A stretch of 25,081 nt of DNA. Origin: CAZCFB01 sp964511535 (GTDB taxonomy: Bacteria > Myxococcota_A > Polyangia > GCA-2747355 > CAZCFB01). Shown here in pieces: positions 16,595 through 23,086 of the stretch. The first letter of the stretch is position 1, and each line of letters starts with the position of its first letter. The stretch is from positions 1 to 25,081 of the forward strand of contig CAZEFW010000147.1 in assembly GCA_964511535.1 (NCBI GenBank). Direction: 5' to 3'. The notes under the pieces are model-generated. The model was not told the DNA's origin and made no database searches. It saw only the letters and a program-made list of their open reading frames with translations. Both the position numbers and the translations under genes were made by a program.

Positions 16595-17474
16595 CGCGCC
16601 CGCCGGCGGACCGAGCGGCCTGGGCCGCGTGGACCTGATGCTGCGCTGCGACTGCAACATCTCCTGCCCCTTCTGCTATCAGGACCTGTTCGAGGCGCTG
16701 CAGCCGCGGTTCGACTTCGGCCGCGAGCGCATCGACGCGGCCCTGGGAGAGGGCCAGCGTCACGGCTACGACGAGCTGTACATCTCCGGCGGCGAGCCCA
16801 CCATGGGCGAGTCGCTTCCGGACATCATGGCCACCGCCCGGGACATGGGCTACCGCCAGATCAAGATCATGACCAACGGGCTGCGCCTGGCGTCGGCCTC
16901 ATACACCGACGAGCTGGTGGCCTGCGGCCTGACCGGCGTGGCCTTCTCCCTGCACGGCCACGAGGCGCGCGTGCACGAGCTGCACACGGCCCGCGAGGGC
17001 AGCTTCGACCGGCTGATGCGCGGCCTGCGCCACCTGGTTCGGGAGCACGCCGGCGCGGTGGACGTGGAGGTCAACACCGTGGTCACCCGGCACAACCTGG
17101 GCTCCCTGGGAGAGCTGGCCCGGTTCGTCGCGGGCGAGGGCGTGCCCGAGCTGCACCTGCAACATGTGGTCCCGTCGTCGCCCGGCGCCCGGGAGATGAT
17201 GCCGGACCCGGAGCGGATGCGCGCCGCCCTGCGCCGGGTGATCGAGACCTGCCCCGATGGGCTGCACATCTCCATGGCGTTCGTGCCCTACTGCTGGCTG
17301 CCCGGGCTGGAGCGATACATCCCGCGGTTCGACTTCACCACGCCGTTTTTGTCCAACTGCCCCGAGATGTTCGACGGCTGGCGCGAGGCGCTGCTGGAGG
17401 CCAAGGAGGTGCGGAGCGAGTGCGAGGGGTGCCCCGACTTCAACCACTGTCGGGGGTTCTGGAAGACGGGCTGA
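16587..17474 (+). CDS. Radical SAM enzyme translationally coupled to the large fusion
   Basis: 295 aa. C23-x3-C27-x2-C30 (preceded by C21), SGGEPT (67-72), MTNGLRLAS (95-103) and FSLHGHEARVHE (120-131) define the core. VPYC236WLP and C279-x2-C282-x5-C288 give the auxiliary-cluster signature shared by the radical SAM genes here. It begins 8 nt before the stop of the 1177-aa fusion, with GGAGG 6 nt before the ATG (16576-16580), so the two are co-translated and probably act together. The last 35 bp overlap the 3' end of the opposite-strand gene at 17440. Only seven residues follow the last Cys. Reaction unknown. Confidence 0.88.
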   Translation: MADAPAGGPSGLGRVDLMLRCDCNISCPFCYQDLFEALQPRFDFGRERIDAALGEGQRHGYDELYISGGEPTMGESLPDIMATARDMGYRQIKIMTNGLRLASASYTDELVACGLTGVAFSLHGHEARVHELHTAREGSFDRLMRGLRHLVREHAGAVDVEVNTVVTRHNLGSLGELARFVAGEGVPELHLQHVVPSSPGAREMMPDPERMRAALRRVIETCPDGLHISMAFVPYCWLPGLERYIPRFDFTTPFLSNCPEMFDGWREALLEAKEVRSECEGCPDFNHCRGFWKTG

Positions 17475-18783
17475 TGGGGGCCAGCTCGTCGAGGCCGAAG
17501 CGCTCGGCGTAGGCCGCCGGCAGCCCCAGGCACCAGCGGTCCTCGGCGCACCCGCGGCAGCGCGCCGCCTTGAGCCAGGGCAAGGAGCGATCCTCGTACC
17601 CGGTCTCGCCGGGGCGCACCTCGGGGCGGTGCGCGTCCCGATCCCGCACCGCCGGGTCCAGGAGGCAGGCCGGGATGGAGGCGTGGGTGGATGAGCGCAG
17701 CGGGTCCACCCGCACGCCGAGGTCGGCGGCGCGTCGGGCCGCGGCCTCCAGCCGCGGGGCCAGCTCGGTGTAGCGCACGAGGTAGTCCGCCGCGCCGGGG
17801 CGGTACTCGGGGCAGATGAGCACCGAGAAGTGCAGCGCGGCGCGGTCGCTTATGGGGAAGGTCGCGGGCAACGCCTCCACGTACCGCTCCAGGTGGTCCA
17901 GGTTGAGCCGCTGCACCACGCAGTTGATGGTCACCCGGTGCCCGGCCTGCAGCAGCCGCCGCACCCCGCGCACCGCGCCCGCGAACTGGCCCGTGGTGTT
18001 GGTGCACGCGTCGTAGATCCCCTCGTCCAGGCTGTGCATGGAGGCGAAGAAGGACAGGTCCGGCCGCGCCGGCAGGGCGGCCGGGTCCAGCTTCTCCCCG
18101 AAGGCCACCGCGTTGGTCTGCACCTGCACCTGGCCGATGCCGCGCAGGCCGAGCGCCAGCAGCACCTCGTCGAGGAAACCGGGCCGCAGGGTGGGCTCCC
18201 CTCCTGTCAACGAGAGCAGGCAGCCCGGGTAGACCCGCGCCGCCAGCCGCAGGCAGGCCCGCACCGCCTCGGGGGAGGCCGCGCGACGAGGCGCGGCCGA
18301 ACAGAAGGGGCAGGACTGGTTGCAGCGGGAGGTGCTCCGCAGCAGCAGCTCCACCACCCGGTCGCCCCCCACTTCGGAGCGCTCCACCTCGCAAAAGGGG
18401 AAGCTCTTGCGGAACCGCTCCTCGGCAGAGACCTTCCGCAGAAACAGCGCCCCCGGCTCGTCCAGCGCTGGCGGCAGCACATGATCGAGCAGCTCCACCA
18501 CCTGCTGCACCGCGCGCATCCAGCCCTCGCGCGCCTGGCCCAGATCGCCCTGCCCCTGGTAGCCGAGGGTGAAGCCGCCCGCCGCGCCCCAGCCGCGCTG
18601 CCCTGTCGCACCCGGGAGGAGCCGCGCCTCCAGCGCGGCCTCGCCCGCCTCGCCCATCACGATGCGCATGACGCCGTCGGCGCAGGTCACCTCAAGCAGC
18701 GGCACCTGGTAGCGCCGCAGCGCCTGGGCGAGCTGGCGCATCCAGGGAGGCGAAGTCGGCGGGCTGTCAGGCGGCGGTGGCAT
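17440..18783 (-). CDS. Radical SAM enzyme with N-terminal accessory domain
   Basis: 447 aa from the ATG at 18783. The frame stays open to an ATG at 18942, but that extension translates the tandem repeats (18791-18877) and is not protein-like; the internal M15 is also possible. Residues 15-100 form a small alpha/beta domain resembling the added domains at the C-terminus of gene 70 and the N-terminus of the 625-aa nitrogenase-like subunit. The core has C154-x3-C158-x2-C161, TGGEPT (193-198) and a QTNA strand. IPAC373LLDP and C409-x2-C412-x5-C418 form the auxiliary signature. It lacks the SIHGH/SLHGH strand of its relatives, having FASMHSLD (246-253). Convergent, with a 35-bp overlap with the gene before it. 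Reaction unknown. Confidence 0.85.
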   Translation of the reverse strand: MPPPPDSPPTSPPWMRQLAQALRRYQVPLLEVTCADGVMRIVMGEAGEAALEARLLPGATGQRGWGAAGGFTLGYQGQGDLGQAREGWMRAVQQVVELLDHVLPPALDEPGALFLRKVSAEERFRKSFPFCEVERSEVGGDRVVELLLRSTSRCNQSCPFCSAAPRRAASPEAVRACLRLAARVYPGCLLSLTGGEPTLRPGFLDEVLLALGLRGIGQVQVQTNAVAFGEKLDPAALPARPDLSFFASMHSLDEGIYDACTNTTGQFAGAVRGVRRLLQAGHRVTINCVVQRLNLDHLERYVEALPATFPISDRAALHFSVLICPEYRPGAADYLVRYTELAPRLEAAARRAADLGVRVDPLRSSTHASIPACLLDPAVRDRDAHRPEVRPGETGYEDRSLPWLKAARCRGCAEDRWCLGLPAAYAERFGLDELAPISPSSRTPDSG

Positions 18784-18790
18784 TATCAAA

Positions 18791-18838
18791 GAATGCCAGA
18801 TTGCCAGGGTGCCAGAATGCCAAAATGCCAGAATGATC
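18791..18838. repeat. 8-bp tandem repeat, six degenerate units (GAATGCCA)
   Basis: Six consecutive octamers read GAATGCCA, GATTGCCA, GGGTGCCA, GAATGCCA, AAATGCCA, GAATGATC. The phase is exactly 8 bp throughout. It starts 8 bp upstream of the minus-strand radical SAM start codon. It resembles the short tandemly repeated repetitive sequences found in intergenic DNA of some cyanobacteria and myxobacteria. Confidence 0.85.
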
Positions 18839-18842
18839 GTGC

Positions 18843-18877
18843 TGTCGACTGTGGACTGTCGACTGTGGACTGCCGAC
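18843..18877. repeat. Heptanucleotide tandem repeat, five units (TGTCGAC/TGTGGAC)
   Basis: Five consecutive heptamers read TGTCGAC, TGTGGAC, TGTCGAC, TGTGGAC, TGCCGAC, so a 14-bp unit is repeated twice and a half unit follows. It lies 4 bp after the octamer repeat. Two different repeat families side by side suggest a slippage-prone spacer. Confidence 0.88.
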
Positions 18878-18940
18878 CTTGAGCCGGAGCAGAGTTCAGC
18901 TTTCCTCCCCCAGCCCGGTGCACTAGGATCCTCCCCACCC

Positions 18941-20089
18941 ATGACCGCGACCCAGCATGTGTTCCTGATCCCCGGCTTCTTCGGCTTCGCCAGCTTCGGC
19001 GAGCTGTCCTATTTCTCACATGTCGAGGGGGTGCTGGAGCAGACCTGCGCTGACCTGGGGGTGCGGATCGACGTGCACCTGGTGGACCCGCCGCCCACCG
19101 GCTCGCTCCCCTCTCGCGCGGCGCGCCTGCTTCAGGTGGCCCAGGACACGGCCACCGGAGACGGGCCGATCCACCTGATCGGTCACTCCACGGGCGGGCT
19201 CGACGCCCGCATGCTCATCGCGCCCGGCGTGCAGCTCCCGGGCGGGCTCGACCCCGACCCCATCGCCGACCGGGTCCGCTCGGTGGTCACCGTCGCCACG
19301 CCTCACCACGGCACCCACATCGCCGCCTTCTTCAACTCGCTCATGGGCCGCCAGCTGCTGCGCGCGCTCTCGCTGGCGGCGGTGTACGTGCTCACCTTCG
19401 GCAGCCTGCCCCTGTCGGCCCTGCTGCGCCTGGGGGCCATGTCCGCCCGCCTGGACGACGTCGTCGGCCTGCGAGACACGGTGGTGGATCAGCTGTTCGA
19501 GCAGCTGCTGGGCGAGTTCTCCGACGACCGCCAGGGATCCCTGCGCGAGTACCTGGACCTGGTCAACGACGACCAGGCGCTGCTGTCCCAGCTCTCCCCC
19601 GCGGGCCTGGATCTGTTCGGCGCCCTGGCCCGGGACCGGGACGAGGTGCGCCACGGCTGCGTGGTGGCCCGGGCCCGCAGGCAGGGTCTGGCCGCCGTGC
19701 GCCGGGTCGGGCTGGATCCCTACGGCCAGGCGACCCACGCCATGTTCACCGCCCTGCGCCGGATCTGCGCCGGCGTGGACGAGGCCCAGCTGCCGCCTCC
19801 CACCCCGGATCAATCCGCCGCGTTGCGCGCGGCCTACGGCGGCATGCCCGGCCCCGACGACAGCGATGGCATCGTGCCGACCCTGTCCCAGATCCGGGGC
19901 GAGGTGATCCACGCCTCCTGGGCCGACCACCTGGACGTGGTGGGTCACTTCCGCGACCCGGATCACGACCCGCCGCACTACGACTGGCTCTCCAGCGGCT
20001 CGCACTTCAGGCGTCCGGACTTCGAGGCGCTGTGGGGAGCCGTGGGTCAGTTCCTGGTGCAAGGGGCGAGCGACTCCAGGGGCGCGTAG
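18941..20089 (+). CDS. Alpha/beta-hydrolase, lipase-like
   Basis: 382 aa. IPGFFGF (10-16) is an oxyanion-hole-type start, LIGHSTGGLDAR (79-90) holds the nucleophile elbow with Ser83, TPHHGTHIA (120-128) is a typical bacterial lipase strand-loop, DSDGIVP (307-313) probably supplies the acid Asp309, and ADHLDVVGHF (328-337) the catalytic His (330 or 336). No signal peptide, so it is probably cytosolic; triacylglycerol lipase or a general carboxylesterase is possible. The start at 18941 is chosen because the protein begins directly with the first beta strand; upstream in-frame codons translate repeat DNA. It lies between the radical SAM locus and the copper operon, with no clear link to either. 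Confidence 0.8.
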   Translation: MTATQHVFLIPGFFGFASFGELSYFSHVEGVLEQTCADLGVRIDVHLVDPPPTGSLPSRAARLLQVAQDTATGDGPIHLIGHSTGGLDARMLIAPGVQLPGGLDPDPIADRVRSVVTVATPHHGTHIAAFFNSLMGRQLLRALSLAAVYVLTFGSLPLSALLRLGAMSARLDDVVGLRDTVVDQLFEQLLGEFSDDRQGSLREYLDLVNDDQALLSQLSPAGLDLFGALARDRDEVRHGCVVARARRQGLAAVRRVGLDPYGQATHAMFTALRRICAGVDEAQLPPPTPDQSAALRAAYGGMPGPDDSDGIVPTLSQIRGEVIHASWADHLDVVGHFRDPDHDPPHYDWLSSGSHFRRPDFEALWGAVGQFLVQGASDSRGA

Positions 20090-20241
20090 CCGCCACGGGC
20101 CTGATTGACAATATTCTCAAATCGACGCCACCGCGGGTGTGACTATTGTGAAAACCCCTGAAGGGGCTTCACATGGAATGGCACTCAACCCCTTGAAAAC
20201 AAAAGTATGAACTAATTTCGAATCCTGGCACCAGGTGTGCA
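20090..20241. promoter_or_regulatory. Upstream region of the copper efflux operon
   Basis: 152 bp, AT-richer than its surroundings. A TTGACA (20105-20110) matches a -35 consensus, but no good -10 lies 17 bp downstream. It contains a strong hairpin (20147-20173, listed separately) and CCTGG-CA-CCAGG near the start codon. No CueR-type ACCTTCC-N-GGAAGGT box was seen, so the metal sensor and its site remain unidentified. Confidence 0.4.
20147..20173. repeat. Inverted repeat / hairpin TGTGAA-CCCC-tgaa-GGGG-TTCACA
   Basis: TGTGAA (20147-20152) and CCCC (20155-20158) pair with GGGG (20163-20166) and TTCACA (20168-20173) around a TGAA loop, with a small AA/C internal bulge. It lies 58 bp after the lipase stop and 69 bp before the TolC-like gene. 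There is no T-tract on either side, so it is not a textbook rho-independent terminator. It may be an operator, an mRNA leader hairpin or a weak terminator for the lipase gene. Confidence 0.6.
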
Positions 20242-21591
20242 ATGTGCACCAGGCCGATGACCACCGCCACCACATGCCACTCCACAGGTCCAGCACGGGC
20301 CGCCCGCGGCTGTGTGCTCCTGGTCGCCCTGCTGGCAGGGCCCCGGATCGCCGCCGCGGCGCCCGACGCCGCCGCTGACATCCACCCGCCCGATACCCTG
20401 GCCGACCAGGCCGTGGCGTCCAACCCGGGCCTCTCCGCCATCAACGCCGGGATCAAGGCGCTGCAGGCCCGCGTCCAGGGCGCCGGCGCATGGATGGATC
20501 CCATGCTCTCGCTGGTGTACATGAACATGCCGGTGGACCGCTGGGCCCCGGGTGCATCGCCCATGAGCGGGATCCAGCTGGCGGTGAAGCAGCGCTTCCC
20601 CTGGCCCGGCAAGACCGGCGCGCGGCAGGACGCTGCCCGCGCCATGGTGGCCGTGCAGCGCCAGTCCCTGGCCGAGCGCAAGGTGCAGCTGCGCGCCATG
20701 GTCAAGCGCGCGTACTTCCGCCTGGCCCTGACCCGGCAGCTGCGCCGCGTGACCTCCGAGCACATCAAGCTGCTGGATCAGCTCATGGACACCGTGCGCA
20801 TCAAGTACGAGGTGGGCAAGGTGGGCCAGCATGACTTGCTGCGCCTGCAGGTGCTGCGCGGAAAGCTGACCGACGACCTGGGCAACTTCGAACGGAACGA
20901 GGAGGCGCTGACCGCCGCCATCAACGCCGCCCTGCACCGCAAGCTGGACGTCTTGATCCGCACCCCCGCCCGCATCGAGGCCCCCGCTCCCGGGGTTACC
21001 GTCGAGGCCCTGGTCAAGCAGGCGGTGGACAGCCGCCCCGCCCTCAAGCGCTACATCGCCAGGGCCGCCGCCCGCCGCGCCATGGCCCGCCGGGCCGACC
21101 GCGAGGGCTACCCCGACATCAGCGCCTGGTTCGCCTACACCATCCGCGTGGAGGCCGGCATGGACCCGGGGACCAACTTCGTCACCCTCGGGGTGGCCGT
21201 GCCGCTGCCCGTGCTGTCGGACCAGAAGTGGGACGCGATCAAGAGCGAGGCAGAGCAGCAGGCCAAACAGGCCGAGCTGGCTCGAGAGGCCGAGCTCGAC
21301 CGCATCCGCGGCGCCATGGGACGCGTGGTCGCCGGCTGGAAACGGGCCGCCCGCGAGGCCCGCACCTACCGCGAGACCTTGAAGCCCCAGGCCCACAAGA
21401 CCCTGGACGCCACCCTCGCCGCGTACCAGGTGGACCGGGCGAGCTTCGCCAGCCTGTTTCAGGCCGAGGTGCAGCTGCTCAAGTTCGAGCGCACCATCCG
21501 CAAAGCCGAGGCCACCGCCGCCCTTGCGCGAGTGGAGGCCGAGGCCCTCATCGGCGCCCCCGTCCAGATCCCCGCCGCCCAGGAGAAGTGA
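20242..21591 (+). CDS. TolC-family outer membrane channel, CusC-like
   Basis: 449 aa, the usual size of CusC/TolC-type outer membrane efflux proteins (about 450). It would trimerise to form the outer membrane exit duct of a tripartite copper/silver pump. An N-terminal basic stretch, a hydrophobic core (about 24-33) and an AAAA region near 37-40 suggest a Sec signal peptide; the Cys in the hydrophobic start is not in a proper lipobox, unlike E. coli CusC. Long Ala/Arg/Glu/Leu helices and 'QRFPWPGKTGAR' match the periplasmic coiled-coil duct of the family. It is followed after 1 nt by CusB. The ATG at 20242 has AGGTG 4 nt upstream; ATG 20257 is an alternative giving a slightly shorter leader. 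Confidence 0.85.
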   Translation: MCTRPMTTATTCHSTGPARAARGCVLLVALLAGPRIAAAAPDAAADIHPPDTLADQAVASNPGLSAINAGIKALQARVQGAGAWMDPMLSLVYMNMPVDRWAPGASPMSGIQLAVKQRFPWPGKTGARQDAARAMVAVQRQSLAERKVQLRAMVKRAYFRLALTRQLRRVTSEHIKLLDQLMDTVRIKYEVGKVGQHDLLRLQVLRGKLTDDLGNFERNEEALTAAINAALHRKLDVLIRTPARIEAPAPGVTVEALVKQAVDSRPALKRYIARAAARRAMARRADREGYPDISAWFAYTIRVEAGMDPGTNFVTLGVAVPLPVLSDQKWDAIKSEAEQQAKQAELAREAELDRIRGAMGRVVAGWKRAAREARTYRETLKPQAHKTLDATLAAYQVDRASFASLFQAEVQLLKFERTIRKAEATAALARVEAEALIGAPVQIPAAQEK

Positions 21592-21592
21592 A

Positions 21593-23086
21593 ATGCCCCG
21601 CCCAACCATCACCGTCGCCGTCGCCCTCGCCCTCGCCGTGGCCGGAGGCCTCTCATGGCACCTGTGGCGAACCGCGGAGCGCCCCGCCCCCGCCGCGCAG
21701 CAGGCGCCGCCGGCCCACGCCCCCGGCCTGGCCCACGCCCAGGAGGAGGACGGCAAGCAGCTGTTCACCTGCGGCATGCACCCCAACGTGATCCAGGAGG
21801 GCATGGGGATCTGCCCCATCTGCAACATGGACCTGACCCCGATGAAGAAGAAGGGCGACGCGTCCGGCGATGCCGAGGGCACCGTCACGGTGGACCCGGT
21901 GATGGTGCAGAACATGGGCGTACGGGTGGCCGAGGTGAAGCAGGGCCCCATCTCCCGGCGGGTGCGCACCATCGGCGAGGTGGTGGTGGCCGAGGACCTG
22001 GTATCGGTGGTGAACCTCAAGTACTCCGGCTGGATCGAGAAGCTGTACGTGGACCAGACGGGGGTCAAGGTCCGCCGGGGGCAGCGGCTCTTTTCGGTCT
22101 ACTCCCCGCAGCTGGTCTCGGCCCAGGAGGAGTACCTGCTGGCCATGCGCTCTGGCGGCGGCAAGGACTCGCCCCTGGTGCGGTCCGCCCGCGCCCGCCT
22201 CGCCTTCTGGGACCTCGGCGCGGCCACGCTCAAGCGCCTCGAAAAGCGCGGCAAGGCCATGCGCACCGTGACGGTGACGGCCCCCCGCTCGGGCTTCGTC
22301 CTGCACAAGAAGGTGGTGCAGGGGGCGCGGGTCAACGCCGGCCAGGACCTGATGCGCATCGGCAAGCTGGACGCCATCTGGGTCCACGCCCAGGTCTACG
22401 AGTGGGACGCGCCGTACGTCACCCTGGGGCAGAAAGCGAGCATGGAGCTCTCCTTCGAGAAGGGGCGCCGCTACGAGGGTCGGGTGAGCTACATCTACCC
22501 GACGCTGAACCGCAAGACCCGCACCCTCACCGTGCGCCTGGTATTCCTCAACCCGAACCTGCAGCTCAAGCCGGGCATGTTCGCCACCGTCTGGGTCGAG
22601 ACCCGGCAGAAGGACGACGTGCTGGCCATCCCCACCGAGGCGATCATCCACTCTGGCGAGCGGACACTGGTGTTCGTCGCCGGCAGCGAGGTGGGCAAGT
22701 ACGCCCCGCGCGAGGTGGTCACCGGCCTGAGCGGTGACGGCCATATCACCGAGATCAAGAGCGGCCTGGAGGCGGGCGAGACCGTGGTGGTGTCGGGCCA
22801 GTTCCTGCTCGACTCCGAGAGCCAGCTGCAGGAGGCGATGCAGAAACTGCTGGCCGCGCGCCTGCAGGTCAAGACCGGCCCGGAGGAGGTGTGGAACTGC
22901 CCGCTGCACCCGACCATCACCGCCAAGGAGAGCGGCGAGTGCAACGTGTGCGGCGTGGCGCGGGTCAAGAAGGGCAAATCGGACAAGCCGACCTGGACCT
23001 GCTCCATGCACCCGGACATCAACGAGGCGGCGGCGGGTGAGTGTCCGATCTGCGGCATGGACCTGGAGGAGAAGGCCGCCAAATGA
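21593..23086 (+). CDS. cusB: CusB-type periplasmic adaptor with three heavy-metal-binding motifs
   Basis: 497 aa, longer than E. coli CusB (about 400) because of added metal motifs. Residues 4-22 are a membrane anchor or signal sequence. A first CxMHP...CPxC motif is at C60-M62-H63...C74-C77-M79. The membrane-fusion core (about 100-420) has barrel-sandwich and beta-barrel segments such as SGWIEKLYVDQTG and HTQ-type efflux strands. Two more CxxHP...CxxC motifs close the protein: 436-453 (Leu438 and Val455 replace the usual Met, so probably weaker) and C470-M472-H473...C484-C487-M489, which is canonical. It bridges CusA and the outer membrane channel and hands Cu(I)/Ag(I) to the pump. AGGAGA is 6 nt before the ATG; the stop overlaps the cusA start (ATGA). 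An in-frame upstream extension was rejected because it overlaps the previous gene. Confidence 0.92.
   Translation: MPRPTITVAVALALAVAGGLSWHLWRTAERPAPAAQQAPPAHAPGLAHAQEEDGKQLFTCGMHPNVIQEGMGICPICNMDLTPMKKKGDASGDAEGTVTVDPVMVQNMGVRVAEVKQGPISRRVRTIGEVVVAEDLVSVVNLKYSGWIEKLYVDQTGVKVRRGQRLFSVYSPQLVSAQEEYLLAMRSGGGKDSPLVRSARARLAFWDLGAATLKRLEKRGKAMRTVTVTAPRSGFVLHKKVVQGARVNAGQDLMRIGKLDAIWVHAQVYEWDAPYVTLGQKASMELSFEKGRRYEGRVSYIYPTLNRKTRTLTVRLVFLNPNLQLKPGMFATVWVETRQKDDVLAIPTEAIIHSGERTLVFVAGSEVGKYAPREVVTGLSGDGHITEIKSGLEAGETVVVSGQFLLDSESQLQEAMQKLLAARLQVKTGPEEVWNCPLHPTITAKESGECNVCGVARVKKGKSDKPTWTCSMHPDINEAAAGECPICGMDLEEKAAK

Larger units (their letters stand above)
18784..18940. promoter_or_regulatory. Divergent spacer between radical SAM gene and lipase gene
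   Basis: 157 bp that must carry the promoters of the minus-strand radical SAM gene and perhaps the plus-strand lipase. About half is taken up by two families of short tandem repeats (annotated separately). The remainder (18878-18940) shows no clear -35/-10 pair; an AGGA at 18925-18928 is 12 nt before the lipase ATG, too far to be a strong Shine-Dalgarno. Confidence 0.35.

Noticed and set aside
13037..16660. 1207-aa minus-strand open frame opposite the large fusion
   Set aside because: It is a shadow of the 1177-aa gene: Val/Gln/Arg/His-rich with no domain signatures, whereas the plus frame holds all radical SAM motifs.
18791..18877. CRISPR array
   Set aside because: Units are 7-8 bp, directly abutting, with no spacers and no cas genes.
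18784..18942. Upstream start (18942) for the radical SAM gene at 17440
   Set aside because: The extra 53 residues translate the tandem repeats (AFWHSGTLAIWHS and the like) and overlap the start of the divergent lipase gene.
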